64,000 nt of DNA from Morococcus cerebrosus. Lineage in GTDB: Bacteria; Pseudomonadota; Gammaproteobacteria; Burkholderiales; Neisseriaceae. The notes under the pieces were generated by a model. It did no database searches, had not been told where the DNA came from, and worked only from the letters and a program-made list of their open reading frames with translations. Both the position numbers and the translations under genes were made by a program. Within the stretch, counting starts at the first letter, position 1; the number at the start of each line of letters is the position of its first letter. Location of the stretch: contig NZ_CP094242.1 in the NCBI RefSeq assembly GCF_022749515.1, positions 1,178,001 through 1,242,000 of the forward strand, in the 5' to 3' direction. Below, piece by piece: positions 1-10,142 of the stretch.

Positions 1-1
1 C

Positions 2-553
2 TATTTCGTTCCCACCAAATCAGGCGTGCGCGCGCTCGACCAACTCGTCAAAAACGGCGTGGACGTAACCGTCCTGACCAACTCGCTCCAAGCGACCGAT
101 GTCGCCGCCGTCCATTCAGGCTACGTCAAATACCGCAAGCCCCTGCTCAAAGCCGGTGTCAAACTCTACGAGCTGCAACCCAACCACGCCGTCCCCACCA
201 CCAAAGACCGCGGTCTGACCGGCAGCTCCGCCACCAGCCTGCACGCCAAAACCTTCATCGTGGACGAAAAACGCGTCTTCATCGGCTCATTCAATCTCGA
301 CCCGCGCTCCGCCAGACTCAACACTGAAATGGGCGTCGTCCTCGAAAGCCCCAAAATCGCAGGCGAAATGCAGCGCACCCTCGTCAATACCACCCCCCAA
401 TACGCCTATCAGGTTACCCTCGACAAATACAACAAACTGCACTGGTACGACCCCGCCACCCAGAAAACCTACTCCGCCGAGCCGGAAGCCAAATTCTGGA
501 AACGCGTTACCTCCAAAATCCTCTCCATCCTGCCGATAGAAGGATTGCTGTAA
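2..553 (+). CDS. Phospholipase D-family protein, C-terminal part (5' end outside window)
   Basis: The reading frame is open from the first bases of the window, so the gene begins upstream. The fragment (about 183 residues) holds the second HKD motif of the phospholipase D superfamily: HAKTFIVD followed by GSFNLDPRS. That is the pattern in cardiolipin-synthase-like (ClsC/YmdC type) proteins, which transfer phosphatidyl groups at the inner membrane. A downstream N-E-x-G motif (LNTEMGVV) fits the same family. The gene converges on potD across a DUS hairpin terminator. Family assignment is firm. The exact substrate (cardiolipin synthesis or another phosphodiester) cannot be decided from this part. 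Confidence 0.85.
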   Translation, partial: YFVPTKSGVRALDQLVKNGVDVTVLTNSLQATDVAAVHSGYVKYRKPLLKAGVKLYELQPNHAVPTTKDRGLTGSSATSLHAKTFIVDEKRVFIGSFNLDPRSARLNTEMGVVLESPKIAGEMQRTLVNTTPQYAYQVTLDKYNKLHWYDPATQKTYSAEPEAKFWKRVTSKILSILPIEGLL

Positions 554-562
554 AATCCAAAC

Positions 563-608
563 AAAAGGTCGTCTGAAAACCTGTATTTCCAGTTTTCAGA
601 CGACCTTT
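563..608. terminator. Inverted DUS terminator
   Basis: AAAGGTCGTCTGAAAAC and its inverse flank a short loop between two convergent genes, so it can stop transcription in both directions. It carries two copies of the 12-bp uptake sequence AGGTCGTCTGAA. Confidence 0.85.
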
Positions 609-625
609 AATCCATCCGTATCAAA

Positions 626-1756
626 TTATTTGCCGGCTTTGACGCCCTGCCATTGGCGGACCATGAATTTCAAAATAGTAGGCTGGATAGGGACCATGAT
701 GAAGCTGTTTTTCAAATCTTCGTCGCTCGGGAAAATGGTGCGGTCGTCTCTGAACTCGGCTTCCATCAATTCGCGTGCGGGTTTGCTGGAAGGGGCATAG
801 GTGACGAAATTGCCGTTTTTCGCGGCGACTTCGGGGTCGAGGAAGTCGTTGATGTATTTGTGGGCGTTGGCGACGTTTTTCGCATCTTTTGGGATAACGA
901 AGGAGTCCACCCAAATCCCCACGCCTTCTTTGGGCATCATGACGCGGATTTTTTCTTTGCCGCCCGCTTCTTCGGCGCGCCGTCTGGCGATGTTCAAGTC
1001 GCCGCCGAAGCCGATGGTGACGCAGGTGTCGCCGCGCGCCAAGTCGTCAATGAAGCCCGACGAGGTAAAGCGTTTGATATTGGGGCGGTTTTTCTTGAGC
1101 AGCTCGGTTGCCGCTTTGATGTCTTCGGTATCGTTGCTGTTGGGGTTTTTACCCATGTAGTTCAACACCATAGGATAAATTTCCGCCGCGCTGTCCAAGT
1201 AGCTGATGCCGCATTGTTTGAGCTTGGATGTGTATTCGGGGTTGAACACCAAATCCCATTGGTTGTCCGGCAGTTTGTTCGTGCCCAAGGCTTTTTTCAC
1301 GCGCTCGGTATTGATGGCGAAGGTATTGGTTCCCCAATAAAACGGAACGGCGTATTCGTGGCTCGGATCGACGCCTTCCATCAGTTTCATCAATTCGGGG
1401 TTGAGGTTTTTATAGTTGGGAATCAGGGATTTGTCGATTTTTTGATAAGCACCTGCCTTAATCTGCCTGCCGACGAAGGTATTGGACGGGCCGACGATGT
1501 CGTAGCCTGATTTTCCGGTCAATACTTTACTTTCCAGCGTCTCATCGCTGTCGTACACGTCGTAAGTTACCTTGATACCGTTTTTCTTTTCAAAATCGGC
1601 GACGGTTTCGGGATCGACGTATTCCGACCAGTTGTAAATCCTCAATACATTTTGGTTTCCCGCCTGACCCGCTTTGTCGGAGGTATTTTTATCCGAACCT
1701 CCGCAGGCGGCGAGCATGACGGCGGTCAGGGCGATGAGTGGCAGATGTTTGGTCAT
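626..1756 (-). CDS. potD: Spermidine/putrescine ABC transporter substrate-binding lipoprotein PotD
   Basis: Encodes 376 residues. The start at 1756 is chosen over an in-frame ATG 24 codons upstream because it has an AAGGAA ribosome site and gives a proper lipoprotein signal peptide with lipobox LAAC (Cys18). The mature part begins with VLRIYNWSEYVDPETV, typical of the PotD/PotF family (bacterial solute-binding fold). PotD captures polyamines in the periplasm and hands them to a PotABC permease. No potA, potB or potC is adjacent, so this is a stand-alone receptor; neisseriae commonly carry dispersed potD paralogues. A single DUS lies about 100 bp upstream. Confidence 0.92.
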   Translation of the reverse strand: MTKHLPLIALTAVMLAACGGSDKNTSDKAGQAGNQNVLRIYNWSEYVDPETVADFEKKNGIKVTYDVYDSDETLESKVLTGKSGYDIVGPSNTFVGRQIKAGAYQKIDKSLIPNYKNLNPELMKLMEGVDPSHEYAVPFYWGTNTFAINTERVKKALGTNKLPDNQWDLVFNPEYTSKLKQCGISYLDSAAEIYPMVLNYMGKNPNSNDTEDIKAATELLKKNRPNIKRFTSSGFIDDLARGDTCVTIGFGGDLNIARRRAEEAGGKEKIRVMMPKEGVGIWVDSFVIPKDAKNVANAHKYINDFLDPEVAAKNGNFVTYAPSSKPARELMEAEFRDDRTIFPSDEDLKNSFIMVPIQPTILKFMVRQWQGVKAGK

Positions 1757-1984
1757 TATCATTCCTTGCATATCGGGTGGAAGGGAAAGTAAGGGATTAT
1801 AAATCAGGCACGCACTATCTGATAGCAATTTCCATTGGGGCGATAGTCGGAAGGTCGTCTGAAAGTCCCTGATTCAATAGCTAGAAACAAGGTTTTGCGG
1901 TAATATAGCACCCATTTTCTTTCCACAATTACATACGGCCGGGAAGGTCGTCTGAAACCTTTTTAGTAGAGACATCGAAACATC

Positions 1985-4609
<2,625 letters not shown>

Positions 4610-4617
4610 TGTAAGAA

Positions 4618-4646
4618 AGGCAGCCTGAAAGTTTCAGGCTGCCTTT
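4618..4646. terminator. alaS terminator made of Kingella-dialect uptake sequences
   Basis: AGGCAGCCTGAAA is followed at once by its inverse and a T-run. The 12-mer AGGCAGCCTGAA is the Kingella-type DUS dialect, not the AGGTCGTCTGAA used almost everywhere else in this window. Confidence 0.8.
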
Positions 4647-4771
4647 TGTGCAAAGAGGCCGCCTGAAAAGCCTCGTTTGCCATAGGTTGGGGCGCGACCC
4701 AACAGATTTTGTGAAGTATAAAAAATGTTGAGGCATGATCCAAGCTACTTAATGAAATGGAGAGAAAATAA

Positions 4772-5347
4772 ATGGATTGTACAAATGATATAGGTCAATT
4801 AATTTCATCTGTTGTGAGCGGTGTTGCAGCAATTATAACTGCCTGCGCAACAATATTTCTCTACAAAGTAACAAAAATTCTTGCAGTAGAGACAAAAAAG
4901 ATGGCAGATGCTTCCAAGCCACATATTGTTGCTACTTTGGTTATAAATAAATGGTCAATGAAGCATATGGATTTGCATATTGATAATACGGGGAACGCAA
5001 CAGCCTATGATATTGAAATCTCTTTTAATCCTCCATTGGAAAATACTGGGGTAAGAGAAAAATTAGAAACATTGCCTTTTCAGAAAATAAGTGTATTAAA
5101 TCCAAATCAAGGATTATCTACCTATTTATCTGAATATTCGGATATAAAAGATAAGTCCTATTTTGTTGAAATTAGTTGGAAAAATAATTCAATGGCAACT
5201 GAGCGAGAATACAATAGGTATATTTTGAACATTGGGCATTACGAAGGTGTTACCAAACTTGGTGATGATAATCCTTTATGTAGTATTGCTAATAAAGTTG
5301 AAAAAATTTCTGACGATATTCGGAAAATTACAAATAAACTTAAATAA
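4772..5347 (+). CDS. Unknown membrane-anchored protein, AT-rich
   Basis: Encodes 191 residues and I do not recognise a family. An N-terminal hydrophobic segment (about residues 8-30) is followed by a short basic linker and a soluble domain that looks beta-rich, then a lysine-rich helical tail. A GGAGAG ribosome site lies 8 bases before the ATG. The base composition is much more AT-rich than alaS or ubiU, and codons such as ATA and AGA are frequent, so recent acquisition is likely. It lies inside the patch bounded by the alaS 3' end and its degenerate copy. The topology resembles small accessory proteins found in mobile regions, but no function can be assigned. Confidence 0.7.
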   Translation: MDCTNDIGQLISSVVSGVAAIITACATIFLYKVTKILAVETKKMADASKPHIVATLVINKWSMKHMDLHIDNTGNATAYDIEISFNPPLENTGVREKLETLPFQKISVLNPNQGLSTYLSEYSDIKDKSYFVEISWKNNSMATEREYNRYILNIGHYEGVTKLGDDNPLCSIANKVEKISDDIRKITNKLK

Positions 5348-5457
5348 TTCTTAAGAGATATTTTTTATATATTCCTTAAGGTTCGATAAAATAAGTAACC
5401 ACATTTACTATCATCAATGGCAAATTTACCGACCGTTACAGCAAGCGCGGCAGCAGC

Positions 5458-5501
5458 ATTTATGCCCGACTCTTTACAAATGGGATTTGTCGGGCATAAA
5501 T
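5458..5501. repeat. Inverted repeat, 13-bp arms
   Basis: ATTTATGCCCGAC and its exact reverse complement flank an 18-nt loop. It overlaps the end of the first 47-bp remnant. There is no adjacent gene it obviously serves. Confidence 0.65.
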
Positions 5502-5555
5502 GCCCGACCTACAAATCCAAGTTTCCCAACTGCCTGCTAATATCTGAATCTTTGC

Positions 5556-5600
5556 AAGGCCGTCTGAAAACCCAAAACCCCGTTTTCAGACGGCCTTTTT
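5556..5600. terminator. Inverted DUS terminator, AGGCCGTCTGAA dialect
   Basis: Perfect inverted pair of AAGGCCGTCTGAAAAC with a T-run after it. This dialect is the one with C in place of T at position 4, used by other Neisseria species. Confidence 0.75.
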
Positions 5601-5649
5601 CCGCTAAAATCCCGATACCATCCAATCCGAAAACATAGGAGAATCATCA

Positions 5650-5743
5650 CGCAAGTTACCATCTCCGCCATCATCAATGGCGAATTTGCCGACCAATACG
5701 GCAAGCGCGGTAGTCAGTTTAGTGAAAACGGGATGCTGATTTA
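5650..5743 (+). pseudogene. Remnant of an unknown gene 5' end
   Basis: From 5653 a frame reads QVTISAIINGEFADQYGKRG and then stops after 10 more residues. An AGGAGA ribosome-site-like sequence lies just upstream but the expected ATG is ACG. A diverged copy of the same stretch is at 5411-5457. I read both as decayed copies of the start of one gene; its identity is unknown. Confidence 0.35.
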
Positions 5744-5793
5744 ATTCTATTTCCTTTGAAACTACCAATAACCTGCCTCCATCATAAAACTAA

Positions 5794-5931
5794 AAGCAAG
5801 CCGTAGCCTGCATTCCCACAAACCGCGTGCGTTGCCATGTCACACACCCTACCTGCGGGCGATGCAAACCTTAAGATTAAGGTGTAGGGTGTGTGCGGTA
5901 CGCACGCACGCGATTGCTGCCGTTATCGAAT
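5794..5931. repeat. Hairpin repeat, copy 1
   Basis: A ~138-bp unit with CACACACCCTAC and GTAGGGTGTGTG as inverted arms around an inner AACCTTAAG/TTAAGGT dyad. A second near-complete copy is at 6421-6562 and partial copies are at about 6307-6350 and 6709-6752, all within the island behind alaS. It resembles a small non-autonomous element. Confidence 0.65.
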
Positions 5932-5990
5932 CGATACTGCATCCTTCCACATCCCGACCCCATCAATCCAAATCAAGAAAGCTCCAATCT

Positions 5991-6227
5991 ATGTCCTATA
6001 ACCGCCAAAAAATGGAAAACGCCCTGCTTGCCCTAATCGGCGCATTGGAATTTGAAGACGGACGTTTTTGGAAAGGCTACGATTTTGACCTGCTCAATAG
6101 CCTGCACGAGCAAGGCCTAATCAGCCAGCCTTGGGGCAAAGCCAAATCCGCCTATCTCACCCCCGAAGGTTTGGAAAAAGCCAAAGCCTTAGCAGAAGAG
6201 ATGTTTGGCGGGGAATCGGATTTGTAG
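5991..6227 (+). CDS. DUF6429 family protein
   Basis: Encodes 78 residues. The start ATG is placed at MSYNRQKMENALLAL because similarity to the family begins there; a longer frame from 5832 is only read-through of the hairpin repeat. The family pattern is visible: ALLALIGALEF, then WKGYDFDLLNSLHEQGLI, then KAKSAYLTPEGL. This looks like a small winged-helix-like fold. DUF6429 proteins are widespread, cytoplasmic and uncharacterised. The ribosome site is weak. Neighbours are repeats and remnants, so expression is uncertain. Confidence 0.75.
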   Translation: MSYNRQKMENALLALIGALEFEDGRFWKGYDFDLLNSLHEQGLISQPWGKAKSAYLTPEGLEKAKALAEEMFGGESDL

Positions 6228-6357
6228 AAAAGCCTGCTCCCGCTAACTGCGTGCCCAACTATTCCGCTCTAGCCATAAATTACAAGAAAACAAAACCGGT
6301 GAATAGGGTATGTGCAATGCACACCCGAGGTTTTTGTTATTACTGAATCGGCAAACG

Positions 6358-6420
6358 TATAGTGGATTAAATTTAAATCAGGACAAGGCGGCGAGCCGCA
6401 GACAGTACACACATTACGGC
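6358..6420. repeat. Truncated Correia element (CREE)
   Basis: Begins with the CREE terminal repeat TATAGTGGATTAAATTTAAA and continues with the conserved internal sequence up to the CAGTAC region, then passes into hairpin-repeat copy 2 without the second terminal repeat. Confidence 0.75.
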
Positions 6421-6562
6421 AAGCAAGCCGTAGCCCGCACCCCTGTCAACCGCGTGCGTGGCTAGACCACACACCCTACCACTGCGGGCGACGTAAACCT
6501 TAAGATTGAGGTGTAGGGTGTGTGCGGTACGCACGCACGCGGTTTTTGTTGTTACCGAATGA
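6421..6562. repeat. Hairpin repeat, copy 2
   Basis: Direct repeat of 5794-5931 with a small number of differences. The same CACACACCCTAC / GTAGGGTGTGTG arms and the same flanking GTACGCACGCACGCG are visible. Confidence 0.65.
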
Positions 6563-6750
6563 TTCCAAACCATATCGTAATCCAGTCGGCAGCAAACGCA
6601 GCTTGGGTCATGATCCAACGAAATCCCCATATTACCCGTAATCTCAAAGCCGTCTGAAAAATAATTTTCAGACGATCTATCTTTATCAAAAGCAGCCTGT
6701 ACTTTCAGCAAACCGTAGCCCCTTCCAACCGCGTGCATAGGCTACGCCAT

Positions 6751-6930
6751 ACGCTGTGCGCCGGTATATCCAAAGCCATGACCGGAAAAGTGAAAGCCGG
6801 AGATTTTGTCAAATTCGCAGCCGAACAAGTCGGCGGTAAAAGCGGTGGCAGACTGGGTTTGGAACAGGTCTGAGGTACAGATACTGCAAAACTGCCTGAA
6901 GAAGATTGGCTAAGCGGCAAGTTGGTTTGA
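6751..6930 (+). pseudogene. Degenerate duplicate of the alaS 3' end
   Basis: The translated stretch reads LCAGISKAMTGKVKAGDFVK and then EQVGGKSGGRLGLEQV before a stop. It aligns over about 60 codons with the alaS C-terminus ([20 protein letters not shown]...). An internal TGA and a shortened tail show it is dead. It is followed by a DUS hairpin (now split by IS1655), as expected of a former alaS terminator. It most likely marks the far boundary of an insertion behind alaS. Confidence 0.85.
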
Positions 6931-7011
6931 TTAACATAGAGAAAAGAGGTCATCTAAAAAATTTCAGACGACGGCGGATTCGCATTTGAAGTGCAACTTT
7001 CCATAACAGAA

Positions 7012-7043
7012 AAAGGCCAGTATGCGGTAGCATACTGGCCTTT
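7012..7043. terminator. Hairpin inside IS1655, upstream of the transposase
   Basis: AAAGGCCAGTATGC and its exact inverse are separated by GGTA and end in a T-run. The other two copies have lost one base of one arm. It could insulate the transposase from read-through. Confidence 0.6.
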
Positions 7044-7061
7044 CCTGCAAGAAAGATTGCC

Positions 7062-8027
7062 ATGAGCTACACACAACTGACCCAAGACGAACGATACCAT
7101 ATCCAATACCTGTCCCGCTACTGCACCGTCGCCGAAATCGCCAAACAGCTCAACCGCCACAAAAGCACCATCAGCCGAGAAATCAAGCGGCACTGCATCC
7201 AAGGACAGCAATACAGCGCCGAAAAAGCACAGAAGCAAAGCCGGCTGACCAAACAGCACCGGCGAAAACCCTATAAGCTCGATTCGCAGCTGGTTCAACA
7301 CATCGACACCCTTATCCGCCGCAAACTCAGTCCCGAACAAGTATGTGCCTACCTGCATAAACACCACGGTATCACACTCCATCACAGCACCGTTTACCGC
7401 TACCTTCGCCAAGACAAAAACAACGGCGGCACTTTGTGGCAACACCTCAGAATATGCAGCAAACCCTACCGCAAACGCTACGGCAGCACATGGACCAGAG
7501 GCAAAGTGCCCGACCGCGTCGGCATAGAAAACCGACCTGCTATCGTCGACCAGAAAACCCGCATCGGCGATTGGGAGGCCGACACCATCGTCGGCAAAAA
7601 TCAGAAAAGCGCGTTATTGACCTTGGTCGAACGCACTACCCGCTACACCATCATCTGCAAATTAAAGAACTTAAAAGCCGAAGACACTGCCCGGGCGGCC
7701 ATTAGGGTATTAAAGGCATATAAAGCCAGAGTCCACACCATCACCATGGATAACGGCAAAGAGTTCTACCAACACACCAAAATAGCCAAAGCATTGAAGG
7801 CGGAAACCTATTTTTGCCGCCCTTACCATTCTTGGGAAAAAGGGCTGAATGAGAACACCAATGGACTCATCCGGCAATATTTCCCCAAACAAACCGATTT
7901 CCGAAACATCAGCGATCGGGAGATACGCAGGGTTCAAGATGAGTTGAACCACCGGCCGAGAAAAACACTTGGCTACGAAACGCCAAGTGTTTTATTCTTA
8001 AATCTGTTCCAACCACTGGTACCCTAG
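7062..8027 (+). CDS. IS30-family transposase (IS1655 type), copy 1
   Basis: Intact, 321 residues. An N-terminal helix-turn-helix (MSYTQLTQDERYHIQYLSR, then AKQLNRHKSTISREIKRH) matches IS30 family target/end-binding domains. The catalytic core shows the DDE residues in GDWEADTIVG, TMDNGKEF and HSWEKGLNENTNG. It cuts and joins the IS ends. It differs from the copies at 8813 and 56621 at only a few residues, so transposition was recent. Confidence 0.95.
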   Translation: MSYTQLTQDERYHIQYLSRYCTVAEIAKQLNRHKSTISREIKRHCIQGQQYSAEKAQKQSRLTKQHRRKPYKLDSQLVQHIDTLIRRKLSPEQVCAYLHKHHGITLHHSTVYRYLRQDKNNGGTLWQHLRICSKPYRKRYGSTWTRGKVPDRVGIENRPAIVDQKTRIGDWEADTIVGKNQKSALLTLVERTTRYTIICKLKNLKAEDTARAAIRVLKAYKARVHTITMDNGKEFYQHTKIAKALKAETYFCRPYHSWEKGLNENTNGLIRQYFPKQTDFRNISDREIRRVQDELNHRPRKTLGYETPSVLFLNLFQPLVP

Positions 8028-8083
8028 TGTTGCACTTGAAATCCGAATCCAAGGACCTCTTTCGAAACTATAAAGGAAACCAT

Positions 8084-8575
8084 ATGAACCATGACATTAT
8101 CAGGGTACGTCTCCAAAAAATTCGGCACACAAGAAAATTACTTCAAATAGCCGACAACAAACTGTCCTTAGCATCAACTGATACCGATCATACGGCAAAA
8201 ACCGAATTGTTGGACATATTTACCAAGAGCAAAGCAATATCCCTATGGTCTAGTTATGCCTCTTCGAGTGCCCAAAGAAGTTTGCAAGAAGCAAAACAGG
8301 CAATTAACAATCTAAACCAAGCATTGGCTGTGATAGCAGAAGAAAAGTTGGATTACGATGCTAATATTCCGATAGATATATTGGATTTAAGCGTAGACCT
8401 TTTTTTCTCTCCCAATATGGATATATTATCCATGTCAAACTTCAGTAGCTTGTGTTCTGCAAGCAGTAAATTCAGCCAAATGAAACAGGCTTTAAGCGAT
8501 TTGGACAACAAATTAGAACAATATGAATTTGAATTGCAAAAATATTTATCAGATGATAAAGAAAGTGATTGGTAA
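8084..8575 (+). CDS. Unknown helical protein between two IS1655 copies
   Basis: Encodes 163 residues; not recognised. The start at 8084 has an AAAGGAA ribosome site 7 bases upstream; an upstream in-frame ATG lies inside the IS end and is not used. The sequence is rich in Leu, Ser, Lys, Glu and Asp with long predicted helices (residues 5-30, 50-95, 135-160). It has no signal peptide and no membrane segment. Composition is AT-rich relative to core genes. It is isolated between convergent IS1655 elements with no partner gene on the same transcript, so context gives no function. Confidence 0.6.
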   Translation: MNHDIIRVRLQKIRHTRKLLQIADNKLSLASTDTDHTAKTELLDIFTKSKAISLWSSYASSSAQRSLQEAKQAINNLNQALAVIAEEKLDYDANIPIDILDLSVDLFFSPNMDILSMSNFSSLCSASSKFSQMKQALSDLDNKLEQYEFELQKYLSDDKESDW

Positions 8576-8691
8576 CCTGCATACTTATCCATAATTCTCT
8601 GTCTGCTTCGTCCTGACGGGCTGCTGTCGGTTTCCGAAACGGCAGACCCCGACAAACCGAGCCGCGCTGAATGACGCAATTTAATGCGCAA

Positions 8692-8781
8692 AACGGGTTT
8701 GAGACGGCAGACGAATACGGCGGCGAACGCAATTTCACGTTGAATTTTAAAGCAAGCAGCCGTCTGCTTCCGCCTAAATAA
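8692..8781 (+). pseudogene. Possible C-terminal remnant of an outer-membrane receptor
   Basis: A short open frame reads ETADEYGGERNFTLNFKASS and stops at 8781, before a DUS hairpin. The ERNFTLNFK pattern resembles the last strand of TonB-dependent receptors, but the final aromatic residue is missing and there is no upstream frame. Treat as a weak suggestion. Confidence 0.25.
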
Positions 8782-8786
8782 AGGTC

Positions 8787-9866
8787 CTTGGATTCGGATT
8801 TCAAGTGCAACACTAGGGTACCAGTGGTTGGAACAGATTTAAGAATAAAACACTTGGCGTTTCGTAGCCAAGTGTTTTTCTCGGCCGGTGGTTCAACTCA
8901 TCTTGAACCCTGCGTATCTCCCGATCGCTGATGTTTCGGAAATCGGTTTGTTTGGGGAAATATTGCCGGATGAGTCCATTGGTGTTCTCATTCAGCCCTT
9001 TCTCCCAAGAATGGTAAGGGCGGCAAAAATAGGTTTTCGCCTTCAAGGCTTTGGCTATTTTGGTGTGTTGGTAGAACTCTTTGCCGTTATCCATGGTGAT
9101 GGTGTGGACTCTGGCTTTATATGCCTTTAATACCCTAATGGCCGCCCGGGCAGTGTCTTCGGCTTTTAAGTTCTTTAATTTGCAGATGATGGTGTAGCGG
9201 GTAGTGCGTTCGACCAAGGTCAATAACGCGCTTTTCTGATTTTTGCCGACGATGGTGTCGGCCTCCCAATCGCCGATGCGGGTTTTCTGGTCGACGATAG
9301 CAGGTCGGTTTTCTATGCCGACGCGGTCGGGCACTTTGCCTCTGGTCCATGTGCTGCCGTAGCGTTTGCGGTAGGGTTTGCTGCATATTCTGAGGTGTTG
9401 CCACAAAGTGCCGCCGTTGCTTTTGTCTTGGCGGAGGTAGCGGTAAACGGTGCTGTGATGGAGTGTGATCCCGTGGTGTTTATGCAGGTAGGCACATACT
9501 TGTTCGGGACTGAGTTTGCGGCGGATAAGGGTGTCGATGTGTTGAACCAGCTGCGAATCGAGCTTATAGGGTTTTCGCCGGTGCTGTTTGGTCAGCCGGT
9601 TTTGCCGTTGGGCTTTATCGGCGCTGTATTGCTGTCCTTGGATGCAGTGCCGCTTGATTTCTCGGCTGATGGTGCTTTTGTGGCGGTTGAGCTGTTTGGC
9701 GATTTCGGCGATGGTGCAGTGGCGGGACAGGTATTGGATATGGTATCGTTCGTCTTGGGTCAGTTGTGTGTAGCTCATGGCAATCTTTCTTGCAGGAAAG
9801 GCCGTATGCTACCGCATACTGGCCTTTTTCTGTTATGGAAAGTTGCACTTCAAATGCGAATCCGCC
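8787..9866 (-). mobile_element. IS1655-like element (IS30 family), copy 2
   Basis: 1080 bp, inverted relative to copy 1. Flanked by GTC at 8784-8786 and 9867-9869 (GAC on the element's own strand). The rebuilt empty site is AATAAAGGTCGTCTGAAAC-agg-GTTTCAGACGACCTTTTATT, a DUS hairpin. It has its own target duplication, so it inserted independently of copy 1. Confidence 0.9.
8813..9778 (-). CDS. IS30-family transposase (IS1655 type), copy 2
   Basis: Intact, 321 residues, nearly identical to copies 1 and 3. The helix-turn-helix and DDE core are complete. It faces copy 1 across the 730-bp spacer holding the unknown gene at 8084. Confidence 0.95.
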   Translation of the reverse strand: MSYTQLTQDERYHIQYLSRHCTIAEIAKQLNRHKSTISREIKRHCIQGQQYSADKAQRQNRLTKQHRRKPYKLDSQLVQHIDTLIRRKLSPEQVCAYLHKHHGITLHHSTVYRYLRQDKSNGGTLWQHLRICSKPYRKRYGSTWTRGKVPDRVGIENRPAIVDQKTRIGDWEADTIVGKNQKSALLTLVERTTRYTIICKLKNLKAEDTARAAIRVLKAYKARVHTITMDNGKEFYQHTKIAKALKAKTYFCRPYHSWEKGLNENTNGLIRQYFPKQTDFRNISDREIRRVQDELNHRPRKTLGYETPSVLFLNLFQPLVP

Positions 9867-9869
9867 GTC

Positions 9870-10142
9870 GTCTGAAACAGGTTTCAGACGACCTTTTATT
9901 GTAAAAATCTATAAATTTAATAGATAATAACTAATCTCATATTATCAAATTGGAAAAGATAACCCACTGATTAGCTTGATATTTAACATAGTTAAATTAT
10001 GTTAACTAAAACATACGTTATCCAAACCTGATTTCACAATTGATTTAAATCATAATATCTTGTGTCCAAATCTCTAAAATACCCGAAATCATACTAGATA
10101 TTGATTTTCGAATAACAAACTACAAGAGTCGAGGAACGCAAA
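9870..10142. other. ubiU upstream region
   Basis: After the DUS arm (to 9898), 240 bases of AT-rich DNA precede ubiU. The FNR-like box at 10040-10053 is the only regulatory motif I can support. Confidence 0.5.
10040..10053. promoter_or_regulatory. FNR-like box upstream of ubiUVT
   Basis: TTGATTTAAATCAT matches the FNR consensus TTGAT-N4-ATCAA at 9 of 10 defined positions. It lies 90 bp before the ubiU start. Oxygen-independent ubiquinone genes are FNR-controlled in enterobacteria, which makes the placement meaningful. Confidence 0.6.

Larger units (their letters stand above)
5348..5990. other. Gene-poor accessory stretch with repeats and remnants
   Basis: No convincing gene. It contains a 13-bp-arm hairpin (5458-5501), an AG-dialect DUS terminator (5556-5600), two related 47-bp remnants (5411-5457 and 5671-5718) and the first copy of a ~138-bp hairpin repeat (5794-5931). 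Confidence 0.6.
6228..6750. other. Repeat-rich stretch without genes
   Basis: Holds a partial hairpin-repeat copy (6307-6350), a truncated CREE (6358-6420), hairpin-repeat copy 2 (6421-6562), a degenerate DUS pair near 6650-6680 and a third repeat fragment (6709-6752) that abuts the alaS remnant. No coding frame is supported. Confidence 0.6.
6973..8053 (+). mobile_element. IS1655-like element (IS30 family), copy 1
   Basis: 1081 bp. Ends are imperfect inverted repeats, GGATTCGCATTTGAAGTGC on the left and GGATTCGGATTTCAAGTGC (inverted) on the right. A 3-bp GAC duplication flanks it (6970-6972 and 8054-8056). Without it the sequence reads AGAGGTCATCTAAAAA-ATTTCAGACGACCTCTTT, a DUS hairpin terminator. 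A perfect 14-bp-arm hairpin (7012-7043) lies between the left end and the transposase and could block outside transcription. Confidence 0.9.

Noticed and set aside
5417-5638. 73-codon frame containing a DUS
   Set aside because: Runs through a hairpin and a DUS terminator, has no ribosome site and no sensible protein composition.
6973-9866. Composite transposon formed by IS1655 copies 1 and 2
   Set aside because: Each copy has its own 3-bp duplication and rebuilt hairpin; a composite would have duplications only at the outer ends.
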